Part shown: piece by piece, positions 8,104 through 15,884 of the stretch
Layout of the letters: each line of letters starts with the position of its first letter
How positions within the stretch are numbered: position 1 is the stretch's first letter
NCBI GenBank assembly: GCA_028823955.1
Contig: JAPPFE010000039.1
Span: 1-40,477 of the forward strand
DNA: 40,477 bases
Reading direction: 5' to 3'
DNA from: Candidatus Dadabacteria bacterium
GTDB lineage: Bacteria; Desulfobacterota_D; UBA1144; Nemesobacterales; Nemesobacteraceae
Notes under the pieces: model-generated
Seen by the model: the letters and a program-made list of their open reading frames with translations, nothing else
What the model was told of the DNA's origin: nothing
The model's database searches: none
Made by a program: the position numbers and the translations under genes

Positions 8104-10008
8104 CTATAGATCAGTTCGATAGAGGTAGCGGATATCCCAAAGCCCGTACAACGTGGGCGTCGTGTTGCCGAAGACGTTTCGGACTGCGGTCAGCCGTTCC
8201 GAATGCGTTGTGTAGATGAGCGGCACTTTCTCGGCAACGATTTCCTGGGCGCGGTGGTATAACTCTACGCGTTGGCCACGATCCAGTTCCTGACTCGCCC
8301 TTATGTAAAGACTATCTATTTCGGCTTCCCAGTCCGTTGCCGGCTGCGGCTGATTCGGATACCAAAGGTGCAGATTCTCACTGCTATGCCAGACATTAAT
8401 GCCGCCATGAGGGTCTGGCCCCCCGCTTAAGCCAATGACTATAGCTTCCCAGTCATAAGAGCGTGTCAACTGGGAAACGAGTTCGCCGAACTCGACCAGC
8501 CTGAAATCCGCCTTGATGCCGACCTCCTCGAGACCCTGTTGGATGATCTTTCCAATCCTTTCACGTACGTTGGCCTGGGTTTGGGTTACCAGAGAGAATG
8601 CAATCGTATTGCCTGCATCGTCTTCACGAATCCCGTCCCCGTCAGTATCGACCCAGCCGAGATTATCTAGGATTCGGTTGGCTTCGGCGATGTCGTACTC
8701 GTACCGCCGCACGTCGGGATTGTGAAAATCACCTGCGGCCGGACTGATGGAGGACCACTGCGGGTAGCCGAGTCCATGCTGTACGTCGCGTATGATCGTC
8801 TCTTTGTCAACGATGTGTGCGACAGCCTGGCGGAACTGCGTATTCCGGAACCACTTAAGCTTGGTGGCCGCTACATAGGGTTCCATTGTATCCGGGTTTT
8901 GGTCGGGGTTCATGTTAAAAGCCAGAAACGTCGACCCGAAGTTGGGACCTCTCCTGTGGATAGTGAAATTCCCCTCCGCTTGCAGCGGTTCGAGTTCCGC
9001 GAATTCCTCGCCCAGCACACCATGAATGTCTGAGTCCCCTTCCTTGAACCTAGCGAGTTCGGTCTCTAGGGACGGGACGATAAGGTGAACGATTTTGTCC
9101 AAGTACGGCAGACTGTTGCCCGTTTCATCCTTGAGCCAGTAATTCGGGTTGCGGCTGAAGACCACGCGATCGTCGGGGACATAACGCTCAATGGTAAAGG
9201 GACCGGTGCCGATGACTTCGGTCGGCTCCGTGTCTATGCCCCATACCTCGTTGAAAGTGCCGTCATCCACGTACGGCTCCAGGATATGCTTGGGATAGAT
9301 AGCGGTACCCATGGAGCGCAGGAACGGTGCAAACGGCACCGGCAAGACGCACCGTACCGTATAGTCGTCAAGCGCCGTAACAGTCATCCTCTCCTGCGTC
9401 CAAGTTCCTGTAGCCTCGTCCAGAAACCGGAAGTTGAACGTTGCCCCGGCGCTGGATTTTATGTCCTCGTTGTATACGATGCGGTTGAAGGTGAACTCCA
9501 CGTCATGCGCCGTAAAACGTGTTCCGTCGTGCCAAGTCACGTCCTTGCGCAGGGAGAAGGTCCAGGTCAGTCCGTCATCCGAATGGGTCCAGGACTCGGC
9601 CAGCAACGGTTTGACTTCGTCAGTGAGCCACGAGGTCTCGGTCAGGCCCTCGAAGAGATACCCCAGAACTCCTGTCGACCCGGTATCGTTCGCAATAGCC
9701 AAGTTCAGGGTAAGTGGCTTGGAGGTGGTCGCGACCGTCAGCACCCCGCCGGTCTTGCCAATCGTGTACTCAAACGCCTCGGCATTCTTTCTTAGCTGGT
9801 CGGCAATGCTGCCCGGGCGGTCGCTGTCGTGCAAGCAGGCAAGCAAGGCCAGCGTTGTGAAAACGGCTAAAGTGGCAAAAAGAACACCGGTCTGAGCACA
9901 TGACCGCAGTAATCGTCCTCCTCTGCGGAGTACACGGCCTCCGGCAAGCTTGCTACGCCAAGAACTGCTGGGAGAAATGTAAGTTTTTAACTTTCGCTGT
10001 TGAGACAT
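8104..10008 (-). CDS. Peptide/oligopeptide ABC transporter substrate-binding lipoprotein (SBP family 5)
   Basis: This 634-residue protein belongs to the DppA/OppA-type family 5 solute-binding proteins, which capture peptides or related solutes outside the inner membrane. Typical segments are VLTVATTSKPLTLNLA, LAESWTHSDDGLTWTFSLR, DVTWHDGTRFTAHDVEFTFNR, GTGPF and LDNLGWVDTDGDGIREDD. A hydrophobic stretch at about residues 40-57 ends in the lipobox LLAC with Cys58; the basic n-region before it is unusually long. ATG 10008 has GGAG eight bases upstream; a GTG at 10017 overlaps that GGAG and is unlikely. No permease or ATPase genes are adjacent. Arginine is written mainly with CGN codons, whereas neighbours use many AGA/AGG, which suggests transfer, but this was judged by eye. 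Confidence 0.9.
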   Translation of the reverse strand: MSQQRKLKTYISPSSSWRSKLAGGRVLRRGGRLLRSCAQTGVLFATLAVFTTLALLACLHDSDRPGSIADQLRKNAEAFEYTIGKTGGVLTVATTSKPLTLNLAIANDTGSTGVLGYLFEGLTETSWLTDEVKPLLAESWTHSDDGLTWTFSLRKDVTWHDGTRFTAHDVEFTFNRIVYNEDIKSSAGATFNFRFLDEATGTWTQERMTVTALDDYTVRCVLPVPFAPFLRSMGTAIYPKHILEPYVDDGTFNEVWGIDTEPTEVIGTGPFTIERYVPDDRVVFSRNPNYWLKDETGNSLPYLDKIVHLIVPSLETELARFKEGDSDIHGVLGEEFAELEPLQAEGNFTIHRRGPNFGSTFLAFNMNPDQNPDTMEPYVAATKLKWFRNTQFRQAVAHIVDKETIIRDVQHGLGYPQWSSISPAAGDFHNPDVRRYEYDIAEANRILDNLGWVDTDGDGIREDDAGNTIAFSLVTQTQANVRERIGKIIQQGLEEVGIKADFRLVEFGELVSQLTRSYDWEAIVIGLSGGPDPHGGINVWHSSENLHLWYPNQPQPATDWEAEIDSLYIRASQELDRGQRVELYHRAQEIVAEKVPLIYTTHSERLTAVRNVFGNTTPTLYGLWDIRYLYRTDL

Positions 10009-10287
10009 ATCTTTCACTCCATGTTCAAGTTGCTTATCTTGTCCTGACGACAGATCATTTACAATATCACATGTTTTAGAGTATTTCGAAATTGAGCTTC
10101 ACTGGCGGTACCAACCAGAAGCTAAGCGTTAATTAACCTTATCAAACATTCTGCAGACGGAAAACACTTCTTTAAAGCGATAACCCCGGCAGGTTGTTCG
10201 ACCCGTGATGTAGCCGCCATATTATGGTATAGACTTATATAAAAATGAATCGGTATGTTTTTCGATCTGAGAAAGGAGATCCCGAAG
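10009..10287. other. Divergent intergenic region
   Basis: This AT-rich 279-base stretch separates the minus-strand peptide-binding gene from the plus-strand RpiB-like gene. It must hold both promoters, but I see no hexamer pair with good spacing. Near 10220-10240 there are TATTAT and TATAGA boxes upstream of the RpiB-like gene. No gene or repeat is recognisable. Confidence 0.4.
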
Positions 10288-10740
10288 ATGAAGATCGCTG
10301 TTGGAAGTGATGAAAAAAACGCTCTTACCGACGAGGTAATAGAGGAGCTTCGCAAAAGAGACATGGACGTTGAGCTCTTCGGACCGCTTGTGGATGAAAA
10401 CGTGGAATGGGCGGAAGTCGCAGAGCAGGTGGCCGAGAAAGTCTCTCAGAAAGAGTGCGATCAGGGAATACTGTTCTGCTCGACGGGAACGGGGGTAAGC
10501 ATTGCCGCGAACAAGGTTCCTGGAATACGGGCCGCCCTGTGCACGGACTCAAAGACGGCCGCGGGGGCGCGCATGTGGAACGACGCGAACATACTCGCTA
10601 TGAGTCTGCGTCTAGTATCCCCTGACGTAGCTAAGGAAATCCTTGACGCTTGGTTCCAGAGTGAACCGGATCCCTCTGAGAAGGAAAATATAGAAAAAGT
10701 AGCCGGAATCGAATCAAAGCATCGTAGCCGTACGGATTGA
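10288..10740 (+). CDS. rpiB: RpiB/LacA/LacB-family sugar-phosphate isomerase, non-canonical active site
   Basis: The 150-residue protein has the RpiB/LacAB fold signatures: N-terminal KIAVGSDE, FCSTGTGVSIAANKVPGIRAA with Cys64 at the position of the catalytic Cys of E. coli RpiB, and WNDANILAMSLR. Canonical RpiB isomerises ribose 5-phosphate and ribulose 5-phosphate. Residues expected to be His are changed: Asp-His near the N-terminus is Asp8-Glu9, and the His before NDTN is Trp97. I recall a coherent subfamily with this GSDE/WNDAN pattern, so this looks like a subfamily trait and the substrate may differ. AAGGAG lies 7-12 bases before ATG 10288. asd starts 7 bases after the stop, so the two are likely cotranscribed. 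Confidence 0.85.
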   Translation: MKIAVGSDEKNALTDEVIEELRKRDMDVELFGPLVDENVEWAEVAEQVAEKVSQKECDQGILFCSTGTGVSIAANKVPGIRAALCTDSKTAAGARMWNDANILAMSLRLVSPDVAKEILDAWFQSEPDPSEKENIEKVAGIESKHRSRTD

Positions 10741-10747
10741 TCGAAAA

Positions 10748-11779
10748 ATGGAAAGAAAAGAAAAATACAACGTGGCGATAGCGGGAGCCACGGGTGCTGT
10801 GGGACAGGAAATGATGCAGATACTCGAGGAAAGAGATTTTCCCGTGGAAGAACTGCGCCTTCTCGCTTCCGAGCGCTCCCGAGGGAGAAAATACAGTTTC
10901 CGCGGAAGGGAGATAACCGTCTCGGTGCTGGGTGAGGACTCCTTTCGTGGCATAGACATAGCTCTTTTCTCCGCCGGCTCCGAAAGAAGCAGAAAATACG
11001 CGGACTGCGCCGTTGCAAGCGGAGCGGTGGTTATCGACAACAGTTCGGCGTTTCGCATGGACCCCGAAATTCCCTTGGTAGTACCCGAGATAAACGCCCA
11101 GGCGGCCGCGCTTCACGAAAAAAAAGGGATAGTTGCCAATCCCAACTGCACAACTGCGGTAGCCATTATGGCGCTTAAGCCCATCCATGACGTATCAAGA
11201 ATAAAAAGGGTGGTCGCAACGAGCTTTCAGGCGGTCTCGGGAGCGGGAGCCGGTGGAATAGCGGAGCTTGAAAGCCAGGTGCGAAACTGGTCTGAGAGCG
11301 AAGAGCCCCCGCGCGAAACAAACACGTTTCCCCACCAGATAGCCTTTAACGTGATCCCGCACATAGACTCCTTTACGGAGAGCGGCTACACGAAGGAAGA
11401 AATGAAGCTTCATAACGAAACGCGCAAGATACTGGGGGATGATTCCATAGTCCTCACGGCGACGACCGTGAGGGTCCCGGTTTTCCGGTCCCACTCGGTT
11501 TCACTTAATCTGGAAACGGAAAGAAAAGTGACTGTCGAGGAGGCAAGGGAGGCGATCAGGAATTTCCCTGGGGTCTCGCTCGTTGACGACCCGGAGAATT
11601 CCGACTACCCGATGCCGGTTGAAAGTTCCGGGAAAGATGACTGCTTTGTCGGAAGAATCAGGGAGGACTACACGGTCAAGAACGGTCTTTCTCTCTGGGT
11701 AAGCGGAGACCAGTTAAGGAAGGGCGCGGCTCTTAACGCAGTGCAGATAGCTGAGCTTCTGGTTAGAAACCATGTCTGA
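10748..11779 (+). CDS. asd: Aspartate-semialdehyde dehydrogenase
   Basis: Asd reduces aspartyl phosphate to aspartate semialdehyde, the branch point to lysine/DAP, threonine and methionine. Seen here are the NADP-binding VAIAGATGAVGQEMM, FSAGSERSRKYA, IDNSSAFRMD, catalytic Cys134 in NPNCTT, SFQAVSGAGAGG and the C-terminal GDQLRKGAALNAVQIAE. The length of 343 residues is normal. The stop overlaps the next gene's start by 8 bases (ATGTCTGA), and dapA follows after that gene, so this is a lysine/diaminopimelate operon. Confidence 0.97.
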   Translation: MERKEKYNVAIAGATGAVGQEMMQILEERDFPVEELRLLASERSRGRKYSFRGREITVSVLGEDSFRGIDIALFSAGSERSRKYADCAVASGAVVIDNSSAFRMDPEIPLVVPEINAQAAALHEKKGIVANPNCTTAVAIMALKPIHDVSRIKRVVATSFQAVSGAGAGGIAELESQVRNWSESEEPPRETNTFPHQIAFNVIPHIDSFTESGYTKEEMKLHNETRKILGDDSIVLTATTVRVPVFRSHSVSLNLETERKVTVEEAREAIRNFPGVSLVDDPENSDYPMPVESSGKDDCFVGRIREDYTVKNGLSLWVSGDQLRKGAALNAVQIAELLVRNHV

Positions 11780-12299
11780 GAGAGGTGTTTTGAAAAAGCT
11801 TTCGGATTTTTTCCTTGCGCCGCCAAGGATCGACTCCGATGAACTGAAGGAGCTGCTCGGGGAAGACGACTCCGTGCTGCTCACGGTTCAGACCCTCAGC
11901 TGCACTTACAAACCGAGGGCGTGGATAGACAGAAACACTTTTTTCAGAAGCATCCTGATGCTTACGAAAAAAAGGGTCCTGATACTTAAAAACAGCTCCA
12001 AAGTGAGCGTTCTAAGGGACATAGAGCTTAACACCATAACGCATCACAAGTTCGGTTCCACCAGAAGCAAGGGACTCAAGCTTGAAATAAAAACAGTCGA
12101 CGCGGAAGACTCGATAATGTTTCACCAGCAGTACAGAAAAGAGTTTGAGGAGCTTTCGGGGAAATTCGAAGAGGTGATGGCCCAGGCCATTGAACTCTCC
12201 GCGGGAACCGGAGAAACTTTTTTCTGCATGCACTGCGGAGCGAGAATTCCCGCCGCGAGCGTCTTCTGTTCTTCCTGCGGCAAAAAAGTTAGGGTATAG
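11772..12299 (+). CDS. PH-like domain protein with C-terminal zinc ribbon
   Basis: I recognise no named family with certainty. The 175-residue protein has a central region (about residues 30-140) that looks like a bacterial PH-like domain, with alternating strands such as SILMLTKKRVLILKN and GLKLEIKTVD followed by a helix. A C-terminal zinc ribbon has Cys152, Cys155, Cys166 and Cys169 (CMHC and CSSC pairs). No membrane segment or signal peptide is seen. It overlaps asd by 8 bases and precedes dapA by 24 bases, so it is translated within the lysine operon. A role in that pathway is possible, but the position alone does not show it. Confidence 0.75.
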   Translation: MSERGVLKKLSDFFLAPPRIDSDELKELLGEDDSVLLTVQTLSCTYKPRAWIDRNTFFRSILMLTKKRVLILKNSSKVSVLRDIELNTITHHKFGSTRSKGLKLEIKTVDAEDSIMFHQQYRKEFEELSGKFEEVMAQAIELSAGTGETFFCMHCGARIPAASVFCSSCGKKVRV

Positions 12300-12323
12300 C
12301 AGCCTCTTGGTACGGAGAGAAAA

Positions 12324-13199
12324 TTGATACACGGTTCTATAGTAGCGATAGTAACGCCGTTTGAAGACGGCGCCGTTGACTACGGAAAGCTAGAGGAGTT
12401 AATAGAGTTCCATATAGAGAGCGGAACCCACGGCATAGTTCCGGTCGGAACCACAGGAGAATCCCCCACCCTCTCTCACGCTGAGCATGAAGAAGTAATA
12501 AAATTCACCGTGGATACGGTAAAGGAGAGGATTCCCGTGGTCGCGGGCACCGGGTCAAACAGCACCGAGGAAGCCCTGCGACTCACGAAATTTGCGGAGA
12601 AGGCCGGTGCGGACGCAGCTCTGGTGGTGACCCCTTACTACAACAAGCCGACTCAGGAAGGAATCTATAGACATTTCCGTACAATTGCAGACGAGACAGC
12701 CGTTCCCCTGATACTCTACAACGTGCCGGGGCGCACGGTCGTAAACATAGAGCCGGAAACCGTGGAGAGACTTTTTTGCGACTGCGAGAGCATAATCGGC
12801 ATCAAGGAAGCCTCGGGCTCGCTTGAGCAGGTAAGCAGAATCATTTTTCTCTGCGGAGAGGACCTGATCCTTCTCTCGGGAGACGACGCGGTTAACTACC
12901 CTCTTCTAACGGTCGGTGGGAAGGGCTTCATAAGCGTGACAGCGAACATAGCCCCCGCAGACGTATCGGAAATGTACAACTCCTTTGCAAGAGGGGAACT
13001 TGAGAGGGCCAAAGAGCTTCACTACCGCCTTCTCCCGCTTAGCAGAGTTCTCTTCGTGGAATCAAACCCGATACCCGTAAAGGCCGCTCTTGCCGTGATG
13101 GGGAAAATAAGCCCCGGGATAAGGGCCCCTCTTTACGAACTTTCGGGAGAAAACCTCGAGAGGCTGAAAAGAGAACTTGAGAGCTACGGGCTCACGTAA
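12324..13199 (+). CDS. dapA: 4-hydroxy-tetrahydrodipicolinate synthase
   Basis: DapA condenses aspartate semialdehyde with pyruvate, the first committed step to diaminopimelate and lysine. The Schiff-base Lys161 is in GIKEASG, Tyr132 in LYNVPGRT, and Thr43-Thr44 in PVGTTGESPTL; the N-terminal GSIVAIVTPF is standard. At 291 residues the length is typical. The start is TTG 12324 with GGAGAGA about five bases upstream; no better ATG lies nearby. It follows asd and the PH-like gene, and rnhB follows 8 bases after its stop. Confidence 0.97.
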   Translation: MIHGSIVAIVTPFEDGAVDYGKLEELIEFHIESGTHGIVPVGTTGESPTLSHAEHEEVIKFTVDTVKERIPVVAGTGSNSTEEALRLTKFAEKAGADAALVVTPYYNKPTQEGIYRHFRTIADETAVPLILYNVPGRTVVNIEPETVERLFCDCESIIGIKEASGSLEQVSRIIFLCGEDLILLSGDDAVNYPLLTVGGKGFISVTANIAPADVSEMYNSFARGELERAKELHYRLLPLSRVLFVESNPIPVKAALAVMGKISPGIRAPLYELSGENLERLKRELESYGLT

Positions 13200-13207
13200 C
13201 ACGGAAA

Positions 13208-13810
13208 TTGTCTGAATCCGACTGCCTTTTACACACTGAAGATGGAATCTCAGGATCTGGGAGAATCATAGCCGGCGTCGACGAAGCCGGAAGAGGATGT
13301 CTGGCCGGGCCGGTAGTGGCAGGCGCAGTAATACTTGATGAGAACCGGCCTATTCACGGACTCAGGGATTCCAAGGCGCTTTCCGAAAAAAGGCGCAATG
13401 AGCTTTTTGAGCAAATCCGGGAAAAGGCCCTCGCCTACTCGGTCGGCATGACCGCGGCCGAGGAGATCGATCGCATAAACATCCTGCGGGCGGCACTCTT
13501 GGCAATGGAAAAAGCCGTTCTATCCCTGGGGAGAAAACCGGACTTCCTTCTCATAGACGGCAACTCGAAGACTTCTCTCCCCATCCGGCAAAAAGCGATA
13601 ATAAAGGGTGACTCAAAGTGCGCCTCAATAGCAGCCGCTTCAATTGTCGCAAAAGTGACAAGAGACCGCATGATGACCGAGATTGAAAGAGAATACCCCG
13701 GATACGGCTTTTCCCGTCACAAGGGGTATCCAACAAAAGAACACCTCGGTGCCTTGCGAAATCTGGGACCCTGCCCGATACATAGAAAATCCTTTAAAGG
13801 TGTCTTATAA
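13208..13810 (+). CDS. rnhB: Ribonuclease HII
   Basis: RNase HII cuts RNA in RNA-DNA hybrids and at single ribonucleotides in DNA. The signature GVDEAGRG (Asp25, Glu26) is followed by GPVVAGAVIL, DSKALSEKRR, LIDGN (the second Asp) and KGDSKCASIAAASIVAKVTRD with the last catalytic Asp; YGFSRHKGYPTKEH is also typical. The 200-residue length is normal. The start is TTG 13208 with only a weak ACGGA upstream; the first about 15 residues are not conserved in the family, so the true start could lie slightly downstream. Confidence 0.96.
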   Translation: MSESDCLLHTEDGISGSGRIIAGVDEAGRGCLAGPVVAGAVILDENRPIHGLRDSKALSEKRRNELFEQIREKALAYSVGMTAAEEIDRINILRAALLAMEKAVLSLGRKPDFLLIDGNSKTSLPIRQKAIIKGDSKCASIAAASIVAKVTRDRMMTEIEREYPGYGFSRHKGYPTKEHLGALRNLGPCPIHRKSFKGVL

Positions 13811-13830
13811 CTGATTGACATAATTATATC

Positions 13831-13860
13831 TTGACTTTTTCCCAGCGTTGAAACGATAAT
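13831..13860 (+). promoter_or_regulatory. Promoter of the MerR-type regulator gene
   Basis: TTGACT (13831-13836) and GATAAT (13855-13860) are 18 bases apart. The -10 box ends six bases before the ATG at 13867, so transcription should start at or next to the start codon, giving a leaderless or nearly leaderless message. A second TTGACA at 13815 has no -10 partner. Confidence 0.6.
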
Positions 13861-13866
13861 ATACGT

Positions 13867-14217
13867 ATGACTGGGATGCTTTCAGGTCTGTCTCTGCCGG
13901 ACAAGCTTTATTTCAAGATCGGAGAAGTAAGCGAGATCATAGGAGTGAAACCCTATGTTCTCAGATACTGGGAAACCGAATTCAAAGAAGTAAGGCCCAT
14001 CAGGAGGAAGTCCCAGAGACTTTACGACAAGGACACGATTTATCTCTTCCACAAGATAAAGCACCTGCTTCACGATCAGAAATTCACCATAGCGGGGGTT
14101 CAGAAAAGACTCAGGGATGAGAAAAGCGGAAGCGGAAATATATCCCCCCTCTATTCGGACAAAGTACTGTTGCGCGAAATTCTAAATGAGTTAAAATCCC
14201 TGAGGCAGGATCTCTGA
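13867..14217 (+). CDS. MerR-family transcriptional regulator
   Basis: The 116-residue protein has a MerR-type winged helix-turn-helix (about residues 14-85): LYFKIGEVSEIIGVKPYVLRYWETEF, then RRKSQRLYDKDTIYLFHKIKHLL, the wing and the following helix. It has a short C-terminal helix and no effector-binding domain. It contains no cysteine, so it is not a metal sensor of the MerR/CueR type. Similar short proteins are common in Deltaproteobacteria-like genomes and are often near tRNA genes. ATG 13867 has no Shine-Dalgarno and sits at the predicted transcription start. The 3' end of the coding sequence contains a likely promoter for the tRNA downstream. Target genes are unknown. Confidence 0.88.
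   Translation: MTGMLSGLSLPDKLYFKIGEVSEIIGVKPYVLRYWETEFKEVRPIRRKSQRLYDKDTIYLFHKIKHLLHDQKFTIAGVQKRLRDEKSGSGNISPLYSDKVLLREILNELKSLRQDL
14170..14197 (+). promoter_or_regulatory. Promoter for tRNA-Pro(GGG), inside the merR-type gene
   Basis: TTGCGC (14170-14175) and TAAAAT (14192-14197) are 16 bases apart, within the last codons of the regulator gene. A near copy of the whole element precedes the second tRNA-Pro (14419-14446): 23 of 29 bases match, including spacer bases that promoter consensus would not constrain. Confidence 0.6.
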
Positions 14218-14267
14218 ACGGGCCACTTCGCGTCCTGTTCGCCTCTGATCCGGTTTCTTGTTAAATA

Positions 14268-14343
14268 CGGGGTGTGGCGCAGTTGGTAGCGCACCGGTCT
14301 GGGGGACCGGGGGTCACCGGTTCAAGTCCGGTCACCCCGACCA
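14268..14343 (+). tRNA. tRNA-Pro, anticodon GGG
   Basis: The 76-base cloverleaf starts with acceptor strand CGGGGTG and ends with its complement CACCCCG, discriminator A and an encoded CCA. The D loop is AGTTGGTAGC, the anticodon stem-loop CCGGT-CTGGGGG-ACCGG reads anticodon GGG, and the T arm has GGTTCAAGTCC. It decodes CCC/CCU proline codons. Confidence 0.97.
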
Positions 14344-14418
14344 AATCAAACCCCCAAGTCAGTTTCCAAGTCAAGTTCAGTTGTCCACGCGACTCTCTCA
14401 GTGCGCCGGGATTGGCTG

Positions 14419-14446
14419 TTGCGAGAAATCCCTGATGGGTTAAAAT
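14419..14446 (+). promoter_or_regulatory. Promoter for tRNA-Pro(CGG)
   Basis: TTGCGA (14419-14424) and TAAAAT (14441-14446) are 16 bases apart; the predicted start is about 13 bases before the tRNA at 14466. The element is a near copy of the one at 14170-14197. surE begins 9 bases after the tRNA, so this promoter may also drive surE. Confidence 0.65.
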
Positions 14447-14465
14447 CTAGCCGGAACTTTTTATT

Positions 14466-14542
14466 CGGGGTGTAGCGCAGCTTGGTAGCGCACCGGCTTC
14501 GGGAGCCGGGGGTCACCGGTTCAAATCCGGTCACCCCGACCA
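14466..14542 (+). tRNA. tRNA-Pro, anticodon CGG
   Basis: The 77-base cloverleaf uses the same acceptor stem and T arm as the upstream tRNA-Pro, with a D loop one base longer (AGCTTGGTAGC) and anticodon stem-loop CCGGC-TTCGGGA-GCCGG, giving anticodon CGG. CCA is encoded. The close similarity and shared upstream element suggest the two genes arose by local duplication with an anticodon change. Confidence 0.97.
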
Positions 14543-14551
14543 TTCCCAGAC

Positions 14552-15310
14552 ATGAAGCATAAAATACTGCTCTCAAACGATGACGGGGTGAACTCAGAAG
14601 GCCTGAAGGCGCTTGGAGAAGCCCTGTCCCACTTGGGAGAGGTCTACACCGTGGCCCCTGACCGTGACCAGAGCGCTTCTAGCCACTCGCTAAACCTCAT
14701 GAGGCCCCTGAGGATAGAAGAGGTTTCAGAAAGAGTGTTCTCCGTGGATGGAACTCCGACTGACTGCGTGAATCTCGCCGTGAACGGAATCCTGAGCGGC
14801 AGAAAACCCGATCTTCTGGTCTCCGGAATAAACATGGCCGCCAACATGGGGGACGACATAACGTATTCGGGAACCGTAAGTGCCGCCATGGAAGCGACCC
14901 TTATGAAAATCCCCGCGATAGCGGTATCGCTCGCGGCGAAAAAAGATTTTTTGTTCCAAACCGCGGCCCATTACTCAAAAGTGGCGGCGGAATTCGTTCT
15001 CAAGACCGGTCTTCCCGAGCACACCCTGCTGAACGTAAACGTTCCCAACCTTCCCCTTGAGGAAATAAAGGGAATACGGGTTACGCGCCAGGGCAAGAGG
15101 GTTTACGAGGCTCCGATAGTGGAGAATACGGACCCCAGGGGGAAAAAGTATTACTGGATAGGCGGAGACGAGCTTGATTCCCTTAGAATTGAAAACTCAG
15201 ACATAGTGTCCGTCCTTGAAGGCTATGTCTCGATAACCCCGATAAAGCTTGACATGACGGATTACGGGTACCTAGAAGAGCTCAGGGAAAAACTAGAGAA
15301 CCATGCTTAA
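14552..15310 (+). CDS. surE: 5'/3'-nucleotidase SurE
   Basis: SurE is a metal-dependent nucleoside monophosphate phosphatase linked to stationary-phase survival. The metal site is visible as Asp10-Asp11 in LLSNDDG, Ser in DRDQSASSHSLN and Asn in SGINMAANMGDD; the YSGTVSAAMEA stretch is characteristic. At 252 residues it has the usual length. The start is ATG 14552, only 9 bases after tRNA-Pro(CGG), with no clear Shine-Dalgarno. Its stop overlaps the next gene by 8 bases, so the two are translationally coupled. Confidence 0.97.
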   Translation: MKHKILLSNDDGVNSEGLKALGEALSHLGEVYTVAPDRDQSASSHSLNLMRPLRIEEVSERVFSVDGTPTDCVNLAVNGILSGRKPDLLVSGINMAANMGDDITYSGTVSAAMEATLMKIPAIAVSLAAKKDFLFQTAAHYSKVAAEFVLKTGLPEHTLLNVNVPNLPLEEIKGIRVTRQGKRVYEAPIVENTDPRGKKYYWIGGDELDSLRIENSDIVSVLEGYVSITPIKLDMTDYGYLEELREKLENHA

Positions 15311-15884
15311 AAGCCTCTACGAATGGGTTCTGGGCTGGGCGGACAGAAAGCATGGCCCCTTCGCGCTTTCCCTGGTTTCCTTCACGGAAGCCTCTTTTTT
15401 CCCCATCCCCCCGGATCCGCTTCTCATGGCGCTTTGCCTCGGAAACCCGCGGAAGTCATACCGCTTTGCTCTTTACTGCTCCGTTTTCTCCATACTGGGA
15501 GCGGCGGCGGGGTATCTCATAGGATACTGGGTGTGGGAGCTTGTCGGGGACTTTTTCACATCCCACATAATAACCCCGGAGACGTTTGCGATTGTAGGCA
15601 ACAAATACTCAGAGAATGTCTTTGAAGCCGTTCTGGCCGCGGCCTTCACTCCCATACCCTTTAAGGCGTTCACCGTGACGGCGGGGGTCTTCAAGATCGA
15701 CTTCCTCACCTTCATAGCCGCCTGCGCCGTGGGAAGAACGGCCAGATTCGCTATAATCGCTTTCCTTCTTTCGGTTTTCGGAGAAAGAGTAAAATTGCTT
15801 ATCGACAAATACTTCAACATATTTACGGTTATATTTTTCATACTGCTTCTGGTTGGGGTATTGCTTCTAAAGGAACTGGGCTGA
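15303..15884 (+). CDS. YqaA-family (VTT/DedA-like) inner-membrane protein
   Basis: The 193-residue protein has the SNARE-associated/VTT-type topology of the YqaA (COG1238) group: an amphipathic start with SFTEASFFPIPPDPLLMAL, glycine-rich membrane segments around residues 60-80, the conserved AAFTPIPFKAFTVTAGVFKI, then FIAACAVGRTARFAIIAFLL and a final hydrophobic helix. VTT proteins are linked to lipid scrambling or undecaprenyl phosphate recycling in other members; the YqaA branch has no settled function. It overlaps surE by 8 bases. Confidence 0.85.
   Translation: MLKSLYEWVLGWADRKHGPFALSLVSFTEASFFPIPPDPLLMALCLGNPRKSYRFALYCSVFSILGAAAGYLIGYWVWELVGDFFTSHIITPETFAIVGNKYSENVFEAVLAAAFTPIPFKAFTVTAGVFKIDFLTFIAACAVGRTARFAIIAFLLSVFGERVKLLIDKYFNIFTVIFFILLLVGVLLLKELG

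Noticed and set aside
8722-9795. Plus-strand frames within the peptide-binding gene
   Set aside because: They lie antisense to a clear SBP family 5 protein with lipobox and full domain, and have no own support.
8104-10008. Genomic island carrying the peptide-binding gene
   Set aside because: No transposase, integrase, direct repeats or tRNA junction flank it; only codon use by eye supports transfer.
13867-14217. MerR-type regulator as the sensor of the metal cluster
   Set aside because: It has no cysteines, lies 7 kb away and no MerR-type dyad is seen in the cluster promoter.
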